Assembly (NCBI GenBank): GCA_910591455.2
Contig: OU342826.1
Coordinates: 4,550,381-4,614,380, forward strand
DNA from: Pholis gunnellus
Taxonomy: Eukaryota > Chordata > Actinopteri > Perciformes > Pholidae
Length of the DNA: 64,000 nucleotides
Direction: 5' to 3'
The position numbers were made by a program, and so were the translations under genes. Under the pieces are notes generated by a model. The model had not been told where the DNA came from. It did no database searches and worked only from the letters and a program-made list of their open reading frames with translations. Shown here one piece after another: positions 20,301 to 53,866 of this stretch (position 1 is its first letter; each line of letters opens with the position of its first letter).

Positions 20301-23300
20301 GTCGGGCTGTGGAAGTGAGGGGGATCTGTGATTTGTTGGTTATAGATACAAGAGCAGTAAACACCCTAGGCTTCGGGCCCGACAGTTTGACCAGGCTTTT
20401 GTTCACACGTCCGTTGAAAAGCAGAGAGAGGGGGGGGGCCCCTGCCTCAGCCTTAGCCGCCTCCTCCTCCTCTCTTCCGCTTCCCCGATAATCCCGTTGT
20501 GAGCCCCTGCTCCGGCGCTCTCACTAGCTCCCTCTGTTTTCGGTCCGGCCCGGAAACGCTCTGCACGAGTGTGTGTGGGCGAGGAAACGATCTCTTGTGT
20601 GCATCTGTGTCTTTTTCCCTTTTCATTGACTCAACAGATTGCCGCAATCCGACTGGATGAAGTCTGAATGGAGGCAAAGAACGACGTGAAGTTCCCGAGG
20701 TTATAGGTTACCGTCCGGGTAGGAACCTCTGTTCATGTGTGGTCGTTTCTTTGGCTCCATTGGGGAGGACACAAATAGGGTGGTGGACCGGGTCGAGGTG
20801 GAGACCCCCTGTTACTAATGAGGGCAACCTGCAGTGACCCCTGGGGTGCAGAGGGTCAAGCTGAGCCTGTTGGGATGATCCAAGTGTGAAACCAAGATTT
20901 GGAAATGAGACATTTTATTTGCTGGTTGATTTAAGGTACAATACAGAAGATCAGGATGCAGCTGATGCAGCATTACCATAAGATAATGTTACATTTGACC
21001 AATAACACCCTGATGTAATACAATACATGACAAAATTGCACCTCATACACATTTCATTTGACTTTAGATCAACAAGTGTACTTTGAGGTTTAAAAGGCTG
21101 AGCAATGAAGATCAGGTAATCTATATTTGTTGCCCAGTGTTATCTTATAATCACATCTTAGCATCTACATTATGGTATGGCAGGCCTGTCAAGCTTTGCA
21201 TCTCATCTGCGTGCTGAAGAAAAGTACATGGGGGCTGTAAAGAAAAACACAAAACCGTAAAAAAGAGTGAGGAATGGATCAAACTGGGTTTGTTTGCTAC
21301 GTCATTAGCTGCAAACGTTAGCATGCCCAGCTAACTCTGACCCGCAGTAGTAAGTGTTACTTAGTATTAGTATATCCCCCCTGTGCGTCTGAATGGCCTG
21401 ATCAGCTGCTATATATGTTTTCCCTAGAATAACTCAATTTTAAATAAAAAAAGAAACCATCTGTGTCTTTCTGATCAAACCCGTTCTGTCCCTGACAGAC
21501 CTGTTAGCTTTAGTCTTTTAGCACGCTAGCTTTATAATGTTTGCAGCCATCGACTTCACTACAGCTGATTCAATCTGCTGCTTCTCAGTTGGCAACATCG
21601 TCAGTCAGTCGACAACTAGAGATGAAAAACCTGAAATGAACACAGGAAATATAGTTAAGATCACACACAGTAGCCTATGAAGGGAGCAGAGGGAATTATT
21701 GATCATGATGAAGAAAGACAATCCCTTCAAACTTCTTTAGAATGAAGCAAGCCACAATCAATATCTGCCTAAAGAGACAGTGAAGGGACACAAATATCCT
21801 CCGAAAACTTCATTGATAGGAGACGAGTGCCCTTAAAGCTTTCAATGAGATACTTAATACGTGCGCACGCTTTATAAAGATTGTCTCTTACTAAAGAAAA
21901 ATCTTCCCTCTCCTCTTTCTTTCAGACTAAATGTTGCATTTCTTCACCGCGGACTGCACTCTGCTCATCGTCACCTGATATTTCCTTAAAGGACTTATCG
22001 TTTTGTGCCATTCTAAATAACGCATTCCTTCTCCGTGTCGCTGATTAGCTAGTGTCGGTTTGCCTTGACGGCGCCGCCGGTTCGCCGAGTCTTGAAGTAT
22101 ACGTGACGATGATAGAATAGAAGAAGGCTTCTGCACACAACCTTGCATTCATTAGAGGGAGAAGGCACTCTGCTGTGCATTAGCGCTGTGCGTTACCCCT
22201 GAAGTGAAAGGAGAGGAAGAAATTGAAAGACATTACGGTGGAAATAAAAACAGGAATTCATCAAGGTTCCTCTAACTCAAGGGGAGACCAAGGTTTCCAG
22301 CCTGTTTGCGATGGTTGACGGTGAAAGATCAGTGCTTTAGCGGCTGGGCGCATTGTGCTCCAGGAGACAAACGAAGGTGCCATCTCGTGTCCTTGAGGTG
22401 TGATCACTTTCTAACAACCCACTGACCTAATCGAGGAAGATAAGCGCAGGAATGGCCGCCCCCACATCAGCAGCTTTATACCCAAGGCCAAAGTCAATCT
22501 GCAGCTCTGTCCACAGATTCAGAGCGCGACACAAAACAACACTGGAACGTTCTTCATGCACTCGCTGCTTGTTTCATATCATCTGAATGCACGCTAAACG
22601 GTCATAAATCCAGAGGCGAGGAGGTGATGCAAACATGTAGTGTCAAAGCGGAAGATGAGGAGGCAAAGCGTCCTTGACTACAACAGAAACGTGTAAATTG
22701 AAAAGGATAGTAAGGAAGTAGAGTCATAGCTTGGGAGTGAAAATGGGAGGCCTCTCTTCCTGTTACACCATCGCTCGAGTTTGTTGCGCCGAAGGCTAAA
22801 ATGCAATTTGTAATCTCAACTTTATGCATTTGAGCTTCTTTGTATGCCCGAGGCAGGATTCATTCAGCCCTGCAAAAAGGTTGAGAAATTGAAAACTGCA
22901 ACAGTGCAATGATGTGTTGTCAGTGTTGAGAGAGTGTGCGTGTGTGTGTTCGTGCGTGTGTCACAATGCCACAGAATACAACAATGATGGTTCCCCTGCT
23001 TTTCTCTGGTCTAAATCCCTTTGTCCACATGTTTGTGTTAGGCCTTGACAGACGGGACAGAAAAATATGCTTTTGTTATATGAAAGAGGCTGAACATATT
23101 TTTGTTGAGATTGTTTTGTCAGCTGCTGTTTCCGAGGTCAAGAAGGAACTTTTAAACTCATCTTTACGGTAAATATAGCGATATAGATGTACATGTAGAT
23201 CTACATATAACTGCATATGAACATCATTTCTATGAGACTGGATTGTTGTGTTGTGTAATAAATCTCTCAAAAGGCCTTTTTTCACAGCGGACATTTTGAC

Positions 23301-24239
23301 TTGTCATCGTACAAACAGCGCAGGCGTTACTGTTGACACCAACGATGGCTTTGTTCCATTCAAGTGTCTCAGTCGGGCCTGAAACTGAAGCAGCTAAATG
23401 GAATTCAGCCATCATTCATTTGTGCTTAAACCTGTTCTTTCGCTACTGCGACAAATCAAAGCACCGTCCATTAAAAAACGGGCTACAAAACCCACAGACA
23501 ATTGACCTTTTAATACCTAATCTCCATAATATAGCGTACATTTTAATGCACACATTTCACTGCCTTATTAAGTGCTTTATGTCTCCTTATTACCCTCTTT
23601 TATCGTCGCACAGCCCTCCTTTTGCATCATTTTATTAAAATAAATCCTTCAGGCCAGGCTCTTACTCTCTCTCTGGAAGATATTCGGGTCGGTTTGGTTC
23701 TCACAGGAATGCAGCTGTGGAACTTTTTAAGCCCGACTCTTGTGTGAACCGTGTCAAAACAAGCAGACATCACTTAGTCCACGAGAGCTGAGAGAGGCAG
23801 GCGGGTTCGGGGCCTCCGCTGAGCTGTCCGGCCCTTAAGGTCACCTGGCAATTAACCTCTGACCGGGCATGCGTGTCCCCGCCCGAATTTCTTGAACGCG
23901 TCTTTCACTGTTTCGCTTTTGCACTTCCTCTACATTTCTCTGCATATCCACTCTTTTTTTGGACACTTCTTTTAAAATCAGTGCACGATACACAAATACT
24001 CTCTGAACATTTTCATTCAAGTTATTTCTGATTTGTAATTTGCTTTCCAGGGAACTTTTTTCGGGGTCGCTGTTGAAAAAAAATGTACAAAATCTAAACT
24101 GTAAAAGGTTGTTCACTCAGCTACCAGTCCATGATTTTACCCGTTCGGTTTCCTCCTCTAACCCCTGTCTTCCTCTGTTCAGTCAAACTAATCCAAACCC
24201 TCCCTCTCCTCTTACCCCCCCCCCCCTACATGACCCTTG

Positions 24240-24345
24240 ATCCTACGCACCTCTTTGAATGTCACATGACCGTGCAGGTGTGGAGGGGTCTCTGCCCCGG
24301 CCAACCCCCAATTAGTGACCCTAATTAGTGGAGGGGCCCCCCTGA
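24240..24345. promoter_or_regulatory. Candidate block with tandem AATTAGTG sites
   Basis: CAATTAGTG (24309-24317) and TAATTAGTGG (24322-24331) lie 13 nt apart in the same orientation, next to TCACATGACC (E-box-like). The block ends at a long GGA repeat. Binding by a Q50 homeodomain is inferred. Confidence 0.4.
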
Positions 24346-24367
24346 TGGGCCGCTGAGCTGCTTTACA

Positions 24368-24431
24368 GGAGGAGGAGGAGGAGGAGGAGGAGGAGGAGGA
24401 GGAGGAGGAGGAGGAGGAGGAGGAGGAGGAG
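24368..24431 (+). repeat. (GGA)n microsatellite
   Basis: About 21 uninterrupted GGA units followed by a G-rich stretch; potential G-quadruplex former. Confidence 0.95.
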
Positions 24432-25954
24432 GGGGGATGAAGGGATGGAGGGAGGAGAGCAGGGGGAGGAAAAGGTGGGGGTGGCAGGAAAGTGATGCAT
24501 TCCTAAAAGGTCTGTGGACCCTCCAGAATCACACACAAACACATACGGGGGACGTTAAAAGAAAAAACACAGAGCCAACATGGAGCTGAGAGTTCATTTG
24601 TTGATGCACAACAAACAGCTTTGAAGTGCTGATGTGGAATTGATCTGCTGCTCAGTTTTAAACATGAGACTAGTGAAGCATCGGCTGCACATGACAGACA
24701 ACACGTCATGCATCCTACGAGTGTTTACTCTGATTTGATTGTTTGTATTGAAATAAAAAAAAATATTTTTTAAAGTTCTAAATCTCTGTTAATATTTCAC
24801 TTATCTGAAGCATTTTACTTAAAATCTCTCTATTTAACATTTATGATTGATTTATTTAATGTTTATAACACGATATAATGTAGTTGTGTGCAGCTATAAG
24901 GCCATTTTAAGTGTTTAAGAAATATTTAACTATACTGTAATTCATTAGCTGTTTATACAGCAGCCTCTACTTTTGAATATCCACATAGTTGTTGACAAAT
25001 AGATCAATTAACACTAAATTAAAGTGAGATATAGCTACACTATTAAATGTTAATATACTGCGTATAAAAGGAGATGTTCTCATTATCTTTTACTATGTGC
25101 TAAAACATTTTATGTGTTTTTACGTCAATTCCCTAAATATATACATACATATTTTTGATGAGGTCTTGAACTCCATGACTACATCCAATCAAACGGGGTT
25201 TAACCTCGTGCACCATTGAAAACTGCACTTGACTTTGAGTGAGATCAGTCAAAAAATCATGTTTTTTAACATTAGTTGTTGCAGCATTGGTATAAACCAC
25301 GGTGTTATCGACATATAGATGAACTTTTCTGCTGTTTACTACAAGACTGATTAATGTAACATGTAAGATACACCGAAATATGGATTTAAATCATACACTA
25401 GTTGATTTCGAAGCGATCCCGAGTTGTATTCGGTTGAATTAAAAAACTAGGAAATATGATATAAATGTGTAATTTGATAGTAATTACAGGGGAAATAGAG
25501 GAAAGGTTCTGTGTCTGTTATCAGAGTTTCAGTCAGTTGTGTTGACTTTTTTAATTTTAAATTTCCAAAGGAATTTACTCAAAAGAACTTTATTATTGTT
25601 CGTTGATTATTAAGTTTATTGAGAATTGTGTGCTTGGCTGTAGACAAATTTCACACGTTTGCATTTTCAGCTGACCTGAAGTGCAACGACTAAACGACCT
25701 GAAATTAAATGGACATAAAGAATTGGAAATGTACCAATTAATTTATATTTCCTATAAAATTTCCAGATTATCCCTTCTCAGGAACATTCTTATAGAGTTA
25801 TAGTTACATTTCAAATCAGTTTCTAAAAATATGTAGAAAACAATAACATTAAATTCTACTTAGTGATTTATTAATATCATTCCATGACCACCGAGTTCTC
25901 TGTTCAGCTGCACACACACAGCAAAAAGGCATAACCTTAAATCTATTAGTTAAT

Positions 25955-26225
25955 ATGGCCGCTAATGAGAGATAACCAATTAAAACCACCAATAAAAACC
26001 CAATTAGTGGGGTTGTGTTTCCCACCATAGTGTCTTCCTCTGCTGTAGGGCGGCTCCTCCTGTCCGACCCTCTCTGCCCTCCCCACCTCTGAAACAGGCC
26101 ACCCATCTGGTCTCCTTTCTGCCGGCTCCTCTCGCCTTTTCCTCGCTCAAATAAAAAGGTGCCAATCACTATAATTGGCACCCTGCAGATCAATTGTCCG
26201 AGCATAGAGAAGTGCCCCTCGCTGA
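25955..26225. promoter_or_regulatory. Candidate block: homeodomain cluster plus NFI/CCAAT palindrome
   Basis: It holds GCTAATGAG, CCAATTAAAA, CAATTAGTGG (26001-26010) and CAATTG within 250 nt. It also has a perfect 9-bp inverted repeat, GGTGCCAAT (26158-26166) and ATTGGCACC (26174-26182), with a 7-nt gap. The stretch has an open frame on the minus strand (26205-25849), which I treat as chance. Confidence 0.4.
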
Positions 26226-26524
26226 AGTCTGGGGGACAGACGTTACTTTTAAAGCTATAAGCAAAACCTATACTTTGTTCTCTCCTCGCAGATTATTCGT
26301 AATCGACACATTGTTTGCAGAGTTTGGTTGGAAATCATCAAAGTGTGATTTTGCTGAAACATTTAAGGTTTAAATCAGTGAGCCGAACAGTTTTTTTTTA
26401 TATCATTTGAACAAAGAAATTTGACCACGCAGCCAGCATCCCTCCTGTGTCAGTCCAGGTAACATTGACAGGTGCTGCATCATGCAGGCCTTCAGCTATG
26501 GAGACCCAACGTGTTGAGGGCTTT

Positions 26525-26890
26525 GTATTGGTGGAGGAAGCACTCAGATATTTTACTTAATTAAAAGTAGCAATACGACAGTGTCCGGCATTAAGAAAAG
26601 TAAAAGTGCCATTTCAGAATCAAGCATGTTATTTTGTTTTATTAGAATTAGTGATGCATTAATGTGTTCATCACTTTAATGTTGCAGCTGGTAAACATGG
26701 GGCTAACTATTAACTGCTTTAAATACTGCTGGGTAGCTCGTCAATTTCCCTTACGTCTTATCTTAACCAATAATACATCAAAATGTATTCATTGATTCTA
26801 TTTTGTATTAATAATCAAAATCTGCAAAGCAATTAAAGTTATTAAATTAAAGTAAAGTATGTAAACTACAATATTTGCCTCTTTGTGTCA
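26525..26890 (+). repeat. Dispersed teleost repeat (CTCAGAT-TTTTACTTAA family)
   Basis: It begins GGAGGAAGCACTCAGATATT, passes through AAAAGTAGCAATACGACAGT, GATGCATTAATGTG, GCAGCTGGTAAAC and TACTGCTGGGTAG, and ends near CAATATTTGCCTCT. This order matches a very abundant fish repeat. The copy is diverged and internally deleted. Confidence 0.75.
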
Positions 26891-27049
26891 CTTTATCTGT
26901 AGTCAAACTTAGTTTCAGCAGCATTCCTGTATAAAGCGTTCTTACACAAAACTTTCCCTTTAATAAAATGTTTTTTTTCTTGTAAATATGAGATTCATTA
27001 CTTGCAGACATTAGGCTGAATAGCCCGAGTCATCTCACATATTTTGATT

Positions 27050-27300
27050 ATTTCTAATTAATATCCCAAGGGCACATCAATTCAGTCTTTGTTTGCCACC
27101 AACCAAACCAAACCAGATTTTAAAGTGCAAAGATTTTTAAAAGCCTCCGCAGAGAAAGCTGAAAAGGTGAAATGTCCACTGCCTCGATGTTTTTGCTACG
27201 CTGATGGGAAGGACAAAGACGCCAAGGTTTTTAATAAAACCTGGAGCGAGCAAAGGCCCGCCCCAAATCCACAGTGTGAATAAAAGGAGCTCAGACATGC
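27050..27300. promoter_or_regulatory. Candidate non-coding block
   Basis: Repeat-free, with TCTAATTAATAT, CTTTGTTTGCCACC and AAGGACAAAGACG (SOX/FOX-like) words. Only texture supports a regulatory role. Confidence 0.25.
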
Positions 27301-29836
27301 AGATGTCGGTCATGTTTGTTAGATTCTGTTGACAGAAACTCATATTTTCACTAAATAGTCCTCTAAAAGCAGTCGGATTCATCTCAGGTCTGAGTTTTCG
27401 GGGCCTTGACGCAGGTGAGAAAAAAAATGGAAGAAAACAGAACACAGGAGGCAAATTACATAGACATATATTTATATGCATATGAATAAAAATACATATA
27501 CATATTGTACAATATCTTGGCCGAGCGTGAAAACAGCTCTGTCAGCCCAGAACCCAGAAGTAAGCCTCTTTAAATAAGTGCAAAATGTTAATGAGACAAA
27601 GAATTGTAAAGCATATATAAAGTCTTTTTTTTTTTTTTTTCAGAATCTTCAGTCGCATTTTGTTTTTCCTGTTAAAATCACATGGAGCGGACATGGAGAT
27701 AACTTGTGCAAAGACCCATTTATATATAGTCATATATAAATTTATATCTATGTACATAGCGTTTGTTCATCATAAGTAGTAGCTGGTGCCATTAGCTTGA
27801 CATTAAGTAACTTTTACTGCTTAAAGAAAAAGACGTTATGGCCTATTCAGGACCTTGGCTGTGCATAAAGAAAAAAGAAAAAAAAACATAAACCAAGCAG
27901 AGGTCATTTTTAAAATAAAGGAACATTTCCACACAATCTCAAAAGGACTTTACCCATCACAAACACTCATGATGCACTGTGGTGAGAGCCACGCGAAGGC
28001 CCTTAATGCTTCGGAGAAGGTGGTAACCTAAGTGCAAGATGTCACACATCGCACACAACAAAAGCAACAAGAAGAAACTGCCGGAAAAAGAAGCTGAAGA
28101 AGATCCGACGTAAAAAATAAAAACAAAAAGGCTTTGTTTAACAGACGCGAGGCTTCACAAAGCTTCTTTCTGCTGAAGGACGAGTGGCATTTCACTTCTT
28201 CTCCCTCAAGCTCCGCCTAGCTGCTCTTCAGTAGCCTCTAAATGACTGAGCGCACAATACAGGAACTGCAGAATTACGTTACGAAAACACCACCGTACAG
28301 TGACAGAACATGGAGTCAGTGCTGATTCTGAATGTCGAGGGAAATGCTGTCTGCTAAGTATGTTCCTCCCCGGTCACATTGACAATTAACTGATAACGGG
28401 ATCAATTGAGAAAGATTTTACAGCAGTTTTAGAGCTCTTTTATCTACTATTTTGTGCAGCTCTAAATCATGCAACATAATCGTTTAATACTCCAGAAGAA
28501 ATGGGGAAACAGAGACTGTGTTTTGCTTTCGATACACAACAGGAAAAGCAACGAAGCAACGAAGCAAAACAACCCCACAGCGAGCAAAGAAAAAAAGAAA
28601 AAGGAGGGTTTGTGAAAAGGGTACAGCGGCCTTACATGAGAAGCAAGACTCCTGACCTCTCAGCTCCATCTCTCTGCTTAATATTTGATGCCGCAGCGTG
28701 TGAATTATAGATGGTGCTTATAGAAAATAATACAGTGTTCAACAACAGCATAGGTGCACCGCTGCAAAGAGCCGTGAGTGGATAACAGGAGTTTTCGTAG
28801 CACTGGTGGGGCCTGAACAACAACAACAACAACAAATCACCTGCTACCAGCCGGCGCTACACGGGTGCAAAAAGGCCCGGTGAGCCGCCAGACTGTTTTC
28901 ATAGGCTGAGGTCAGAAACCTTTCCATGCGTTTACCTGCAGCTGGGAACATGCTCGGCGGCCTCAGCTGGAGCCTGAGCCTTTACTAGAGAGTGGCTTTT
29001 TAAAATTGGTGTCACGAGAGTGTCCGTTTTTACAAAAAAAGAAGAATGGGCGAACGAGTCACCTTCAGCGAGCGTGGGAGAAAAAAGGAAAACGTATTAA
29101 AGCTCACAATGAGAGGCAACCTAGAAATGAATGGACACGTGGGGAAACAAGAGGTGAAAATGAAGGGCAGCAAACAGACGAGAGACAGAAGTCGTGAAAA
29201 GGGACGAGAGCTCGTCTGACACACACAAATTGAGGGCAAACTGTGGAGAATCGCAGGTTCTCGCGGGTGAGTTTTGATTTTCTTTGGACAACAAGGAAAC
29301 CTGGAGAAATGGCATCATATGGGGGGGAATATTACAGCGGTTTCTTTCCTCCTTCAGCCTCGCCTTAATGTATACGTTCTCAACCACAGAGAAAAGCGTG
29401 TCTCAAAGTGGCCGGTTTTTCAGATCCTGAAGTCAATTTAAGGTTCAAAGCAATCTATTCATGTAAATAAATTTAAATACTGAAAAATACCATTGAATAA
29501 AAACCTACAAACATAAAGTGCTTTCAATGAGGGGCAAGCAGAGAAAATCTTTTCGATGAAGACGAGCTGAAGTCTAACAGGAGGGCGAGCCAAGAGTCAT
29601 AAAACATCAGAAAGGGTAAACAACAAATACCAATTTAAAGAAAAATAAATACAACTTTTCCCGTGATGCTGCATCCTAAGCATGTGCACAGAGGTGAGAG
29701 GTTCCTGTAAAAATACATTTCTTGTGATTACAGATACTGATGATTGTTGCAAACCATAAATTGGGCAACTTATGAATAAGAGTGTCGGGGGGTAAAACAG
29801 CAGCAAATCCTACAAGTGTCACGGCTCATTGCCAAC

Positions 29837-30085
29837 TAGGGCTGCAACCAACGATCATTTTCATTATCGATTAATCGTTTAGTCTGTGAAATGTTCAAGA
29901 ATAAAAAGTTAAAAATCACAATTTGTCAGATGCTGTGGCGAGTTACTGCCATGTATGACAAAGAAAAACAGCAAATTGTCAGTTTCTTTTAAAGCTGGAA
30001 CTGGAATGTTTGGTAGTTTTATCAAAAAAAGTCAAATTTTCCTTCGATGGACGAATCGATTAATCGACTAATCGTTGCAGCTCTA
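29837..30085. mobile_element. Short MITE-like element, probably hAT-type
   Basis: A 249-nt non-autonomous element. Terminal inverted repeats are TAGGGCTGCAAC and TAGAGCTGCAAC (11 of 12 match), with subterminal ATCGATTAATCG palindromes. No open frame. I recognise the sequence as a common teleost MITE. No clear target duplication remains. Confidence 0.8.
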
Positions 30086-30696
30086 GACTCAACCACACTG
30101 ATAAACTAAATGCAAAACAGAAACCTCTGGATCGACTGCTGGACCTGGCCAGATGTTTCAAAACTCTTCACATTGAGTCTTACTTAACAGGAGTGTCTCT
30201 TAAAAGACATTTCAGTGAACCAAAGATTGAAAAGTTAATCTGGGTTCAAAAGGTAATGTCTCCGTTTGGAGGACACAAGTGTAGCACCTCCGAAGCTTCA
30301 TCCATAAATGCTTCGGCAACCAGTCTAACCAGTGTTCTCTTCTCATGTTCTTTTATATTATCGGGTCTAGATATGTGATTTTTGCACCATTTGTCCAGAT
30401 TCTACCACAGATTATTTCATACATGAACACAACCAAATAAAGAATTTACAAAAGCTACTGCTGGACACCAAACAGACTGATATTAAATGCTACGATTCTT
30501 TTTTTTTTTTTTTTTTCAGTGTTGTGATAGCACATTAACTAAAAATCAAACATGGCCACTTGTACTGAAATGTGTACAAACTGCTGTCTTTGAAACACCT
30601 CTCTCCTCGTTCAGACTCTGATTCAATCTGAACTATCTATGTCAAGTATTTTTTTGTTTCCTGAACAGTAAATGAAGGCCTGTATAGAGAGAAAAC

Positions 30697-30741
30697 CACA
30701 CACACACACACGCACACACGCACACACACACACACACACAC
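30697..30741. repeat. (CA)n microsatellite
   Basis: Interrupted CA run downstream of the vax2 stop, possibly within the 3' UTR. Confidence 0.9.
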
Positions 30742-31110
30742 TCACTGGACAAAAAGTGAAGAGTCACTTGAAACCACTGCGAAGAGAGTGGTGATAAAAA
30801 CAGCTGTCTGTCAGGTTTCGCGCAAAACACACACACACACACACACAGCATTTTTGCAAAAATTCACAAGTTTTTTTTCTTTTTTTTTATGTGGGAGTCT
30901 CTTTTTCACCATTTTGTGTTCCCAACAGTTCTGTGGCACAAAATGGTGCCACACAGAACCTGGACTCTCCACATTTCTCATGATCCAGGTTTCTTCCTCC
31001 CCCCCCTGACTGCTCAAATGTCAAACAGGCTGCAGAGCGAACATCTGAGGACAAACGCCCTCCATCAAAGTCCCAGCCCCCCCTGGTGTCCTAAAAGAGG
31101 GACACGTTAC

Positions 31111-51339
<20,229 letters not shown>

Positions 51340-52470
51340 CTACAAGTAGCCGAAGTTGCACTCTCTGAGATGATCTCTCCCTCCTCCTGTTCGCTGCTGC
51401 TCACCCTCGCCGTTCTATCTTCTCCTCTTTGCAAGTGTTCTCCAGAGACGAGGAGAGCATGCCCCTCTATCCCTCCAAGAAAAACGAAGAAAAAAAAGTA
51501 GATCCAGTTACAAAGGAACCATGCGGTCCTGCAACGGAACCGAGGTGCGCTTCAGGTGTCGCGGCATGACGCACGGCCCGGAGTCCAAACAGACTTATGG
51601 AGGAGAGGGAGGGGAGTCAGCTAAAGGAAGGGGGCTGAAATCTCGAGATCCTGCTCTAACTATAGTAGCCAAGAGGCGCAGAAGAAATGCATGGTGCTGC
51701 TTGTAAGGTACAAGGGTCTCAACCAGATCTGTGGAGGAGGTGCCACAAATACACGCACACACTGCTCGCCCACGTAGAAATAAAGTGAGGCGGTGCGCAA
51801 GAAGAAGAAGAAAGAAAAAAAAATAGCAGCGGTCACAGTTCAGCGGGCACAAGCCAGGGGAAGAAAGTTTCTCCTGGTGTGTGCGGAGCAGCAGCAGCAG
51901 CAGCCTGTTACTTCACCCCCCGGTCACATCGACTGCCTCTGCGGATCCGTGATTGCATGTTGTTGGCGGTGACGTGGCCACGTAAAGGGGGTCGGTGGTC
52001 TTCTGCTTTTGGAGAGCCCACAAGACAAGATGTCTGTGTTGGAAACCCTTCAGGAGGGCGACTGTCGGGAAAATGGGAAATGGTCACATTTGCTCACAAA
52101 TAAAGTCTGGAGCGCTCGTGTCAGTTGTTTTTCTTTTTTTTTAATAATTTGCTTTGCAGCTGAAACATCACGTCTGCGCGGGGCGTCATGAAACACCCTG
52201 CCTACACGACCGGAGCGGAGACGACGGTGTGAGGAGAGTATTTGTGGTGACACGGTACACTTTACAGAGGCAGAAACCCCGCACGTCATTTCCTGTCCAC
52301 GCAGGCCCGCCGCTGATTGGTCCGCCCGGCAGAGCACGTTTTGACAAGAGGGCGAGCGGCTCTGCAAACCTGGATCGGGCACGGAGACATGAGACGATGG
52401 TTGTGTGCGCTTTGCGCTCTGGAAACAGCGCTGCCCGGGCTTCCCCCGCGGACTCTGTGTGACTCTGACG
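51340..52470 (-). promoter_or_regulatory. vax2: vax2 5' UTR and promoter region
   Basis: GC- and CpG-rich DNA directly upstream of the vax2 start. It contains a perfect 12-bp palindrome ACGTGGCCACGT (51973-51984) within a TGACGTGG CRE-like site, a CACGTCA half site (about 52283) and an inverted CCAAT box (ATTGG, 52316-52320). The transcription start was not located. Confidence 0.55.
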
Positions 52471-53777
52471 TTGTTTTTTTGTTTTTTTTACGGCTGAACT
52501 TTATAGCTCCGAAAACAGTGCGAGTGCAAAGAGAACAGACTGAATCCCCTCTGACCCAGTGAGGCACACCTTTTAATTACATTTAAATTATTATTATGAT
52601 TAGAATTACAGTTTATTCCCTTTAGATTGCTCTCATTCACGGGCCTCAAATTCACAATATGAAAATAAATATGATCTTAAAAACAGAATTCAAGCAACAT
52701 AGGCTAAATAAATGCATAGCAGGTCAAATATATATATATATCAAGGCTCATATTGATTTTGATAAATATTGGATGCCATGTCTGATATGATTTAGGTTTC
52801 TATAAACAGAAAGCCTGCAATTACATTTAAATATCGTTTCTGTCACATTTCCTAAATGCATGTACCACAGAGTTAGTGGTGACTTATTCTGTAAATTGCT
52901 CTGCCACAAAGCGCAATGCAACTTAAATGTCCGGGTTTGGGTGTCTGTTATTGTTTATGTCCCTAAGTGCTGTTTCAAAAGATGTGAACACAATCCTGGA
53001 GACAATTCAAGATCTGTAATATCAGCACAAAATATCACTTAATCTTACAAACAAGACAGAGGCCCTCAACAACTATTGGTCACATGCTGATATAACAGCA
53101 GTAACACGTGCACATTATAATATCGTCCGATGCAATAACTCACAACCTAAACATAACTCAAACTAAAGCCTGGAGAAAAAAAAGCAGTCTGAACAAAAGT
53201 TAAACATTCAACAGGTGTCTCTGTTATTTAGTCCACCCCTTCTTCACACACAGTTGCCTCGAGTCTTGTTTTTATGAAATGTCGATGGCACCCCGCACTC
53301 CTCCCTGGAGGTTTCTATCTGCTTTCCATGGCGGATCAAAAAAACATCTCATTCATTTACATTTACTGTATATATGCTGCCATCTTCCTCATACACCAGC
53401 CCATTTCCTGGTGTTGATGGTCCAGCCTGCAGTTTGTTGTGATTGTAAGATTATGTAAATAAATACATAAAATAGAGCTCCAAGCATGACTGATAAACTG
53501 GGTGGAATTTCCTCTTTACAGGTGAAACATCTCTGAAAAACGCTGCGAAGAAGACGAAGAGAATAAAAGGGGCTTTTGAGCGGGATTATATAATTATAGT
53601 TTTACCGTGTGTGTTTTTTCCTTATTTTTCTTATCCGAGGCCGTAATTACTGCACACAGCCATGGGTCGTTACTCCTTTCAGCTGGCCTAATCTCACAGA
53701 GGATGAATAGAAACTGTCAATCAGACGCTGCACTCAGCAGCGAGACAAGAGGGGACTGATTGCTGCTGCTGTGCTGC

Positions 53778-53778
<1 letters not shown>

Positions 53779-53863
<85 letters not shown>
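53779..53863. repeat. (CA)n microsatellite, about 42 units
   Basis: A pure CA run. Confidence 0.97.

Positions 53864-53866
<3 letters not shown>

Larger units (their letters stand above)
11308..31110. other. Gene desert between tRNA-Leu and vax2 3' end
   Basis: About 20 kb without a supportable protein gene. It holds dispersed repeats, microsatellites, a pyrimidine-rich tract (15600-16270) and several candidate regulatory blocks. The 3' UTR of vax2 must occupy part of the right end, but no single canonical minus-strand poly(A) signal stands out. Confidence 0.65.

Noticed and set aside
25849..26205. 118-codon minus-strand frame with a hydrophobic segment
   Set aside because: The hydrophobic stretch comes from AT-rich homeodomain-type motifs; there is no similarity, no splice partner, and the block looks regulatory.
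27440..31110. Whole stretch as the vax2 3' UTR
   Set aside because: It has UTR-like AT-rich texture, but I found no convincing canonical minus-strand poly(A) signal to fix an end, so no boundary is claimed.
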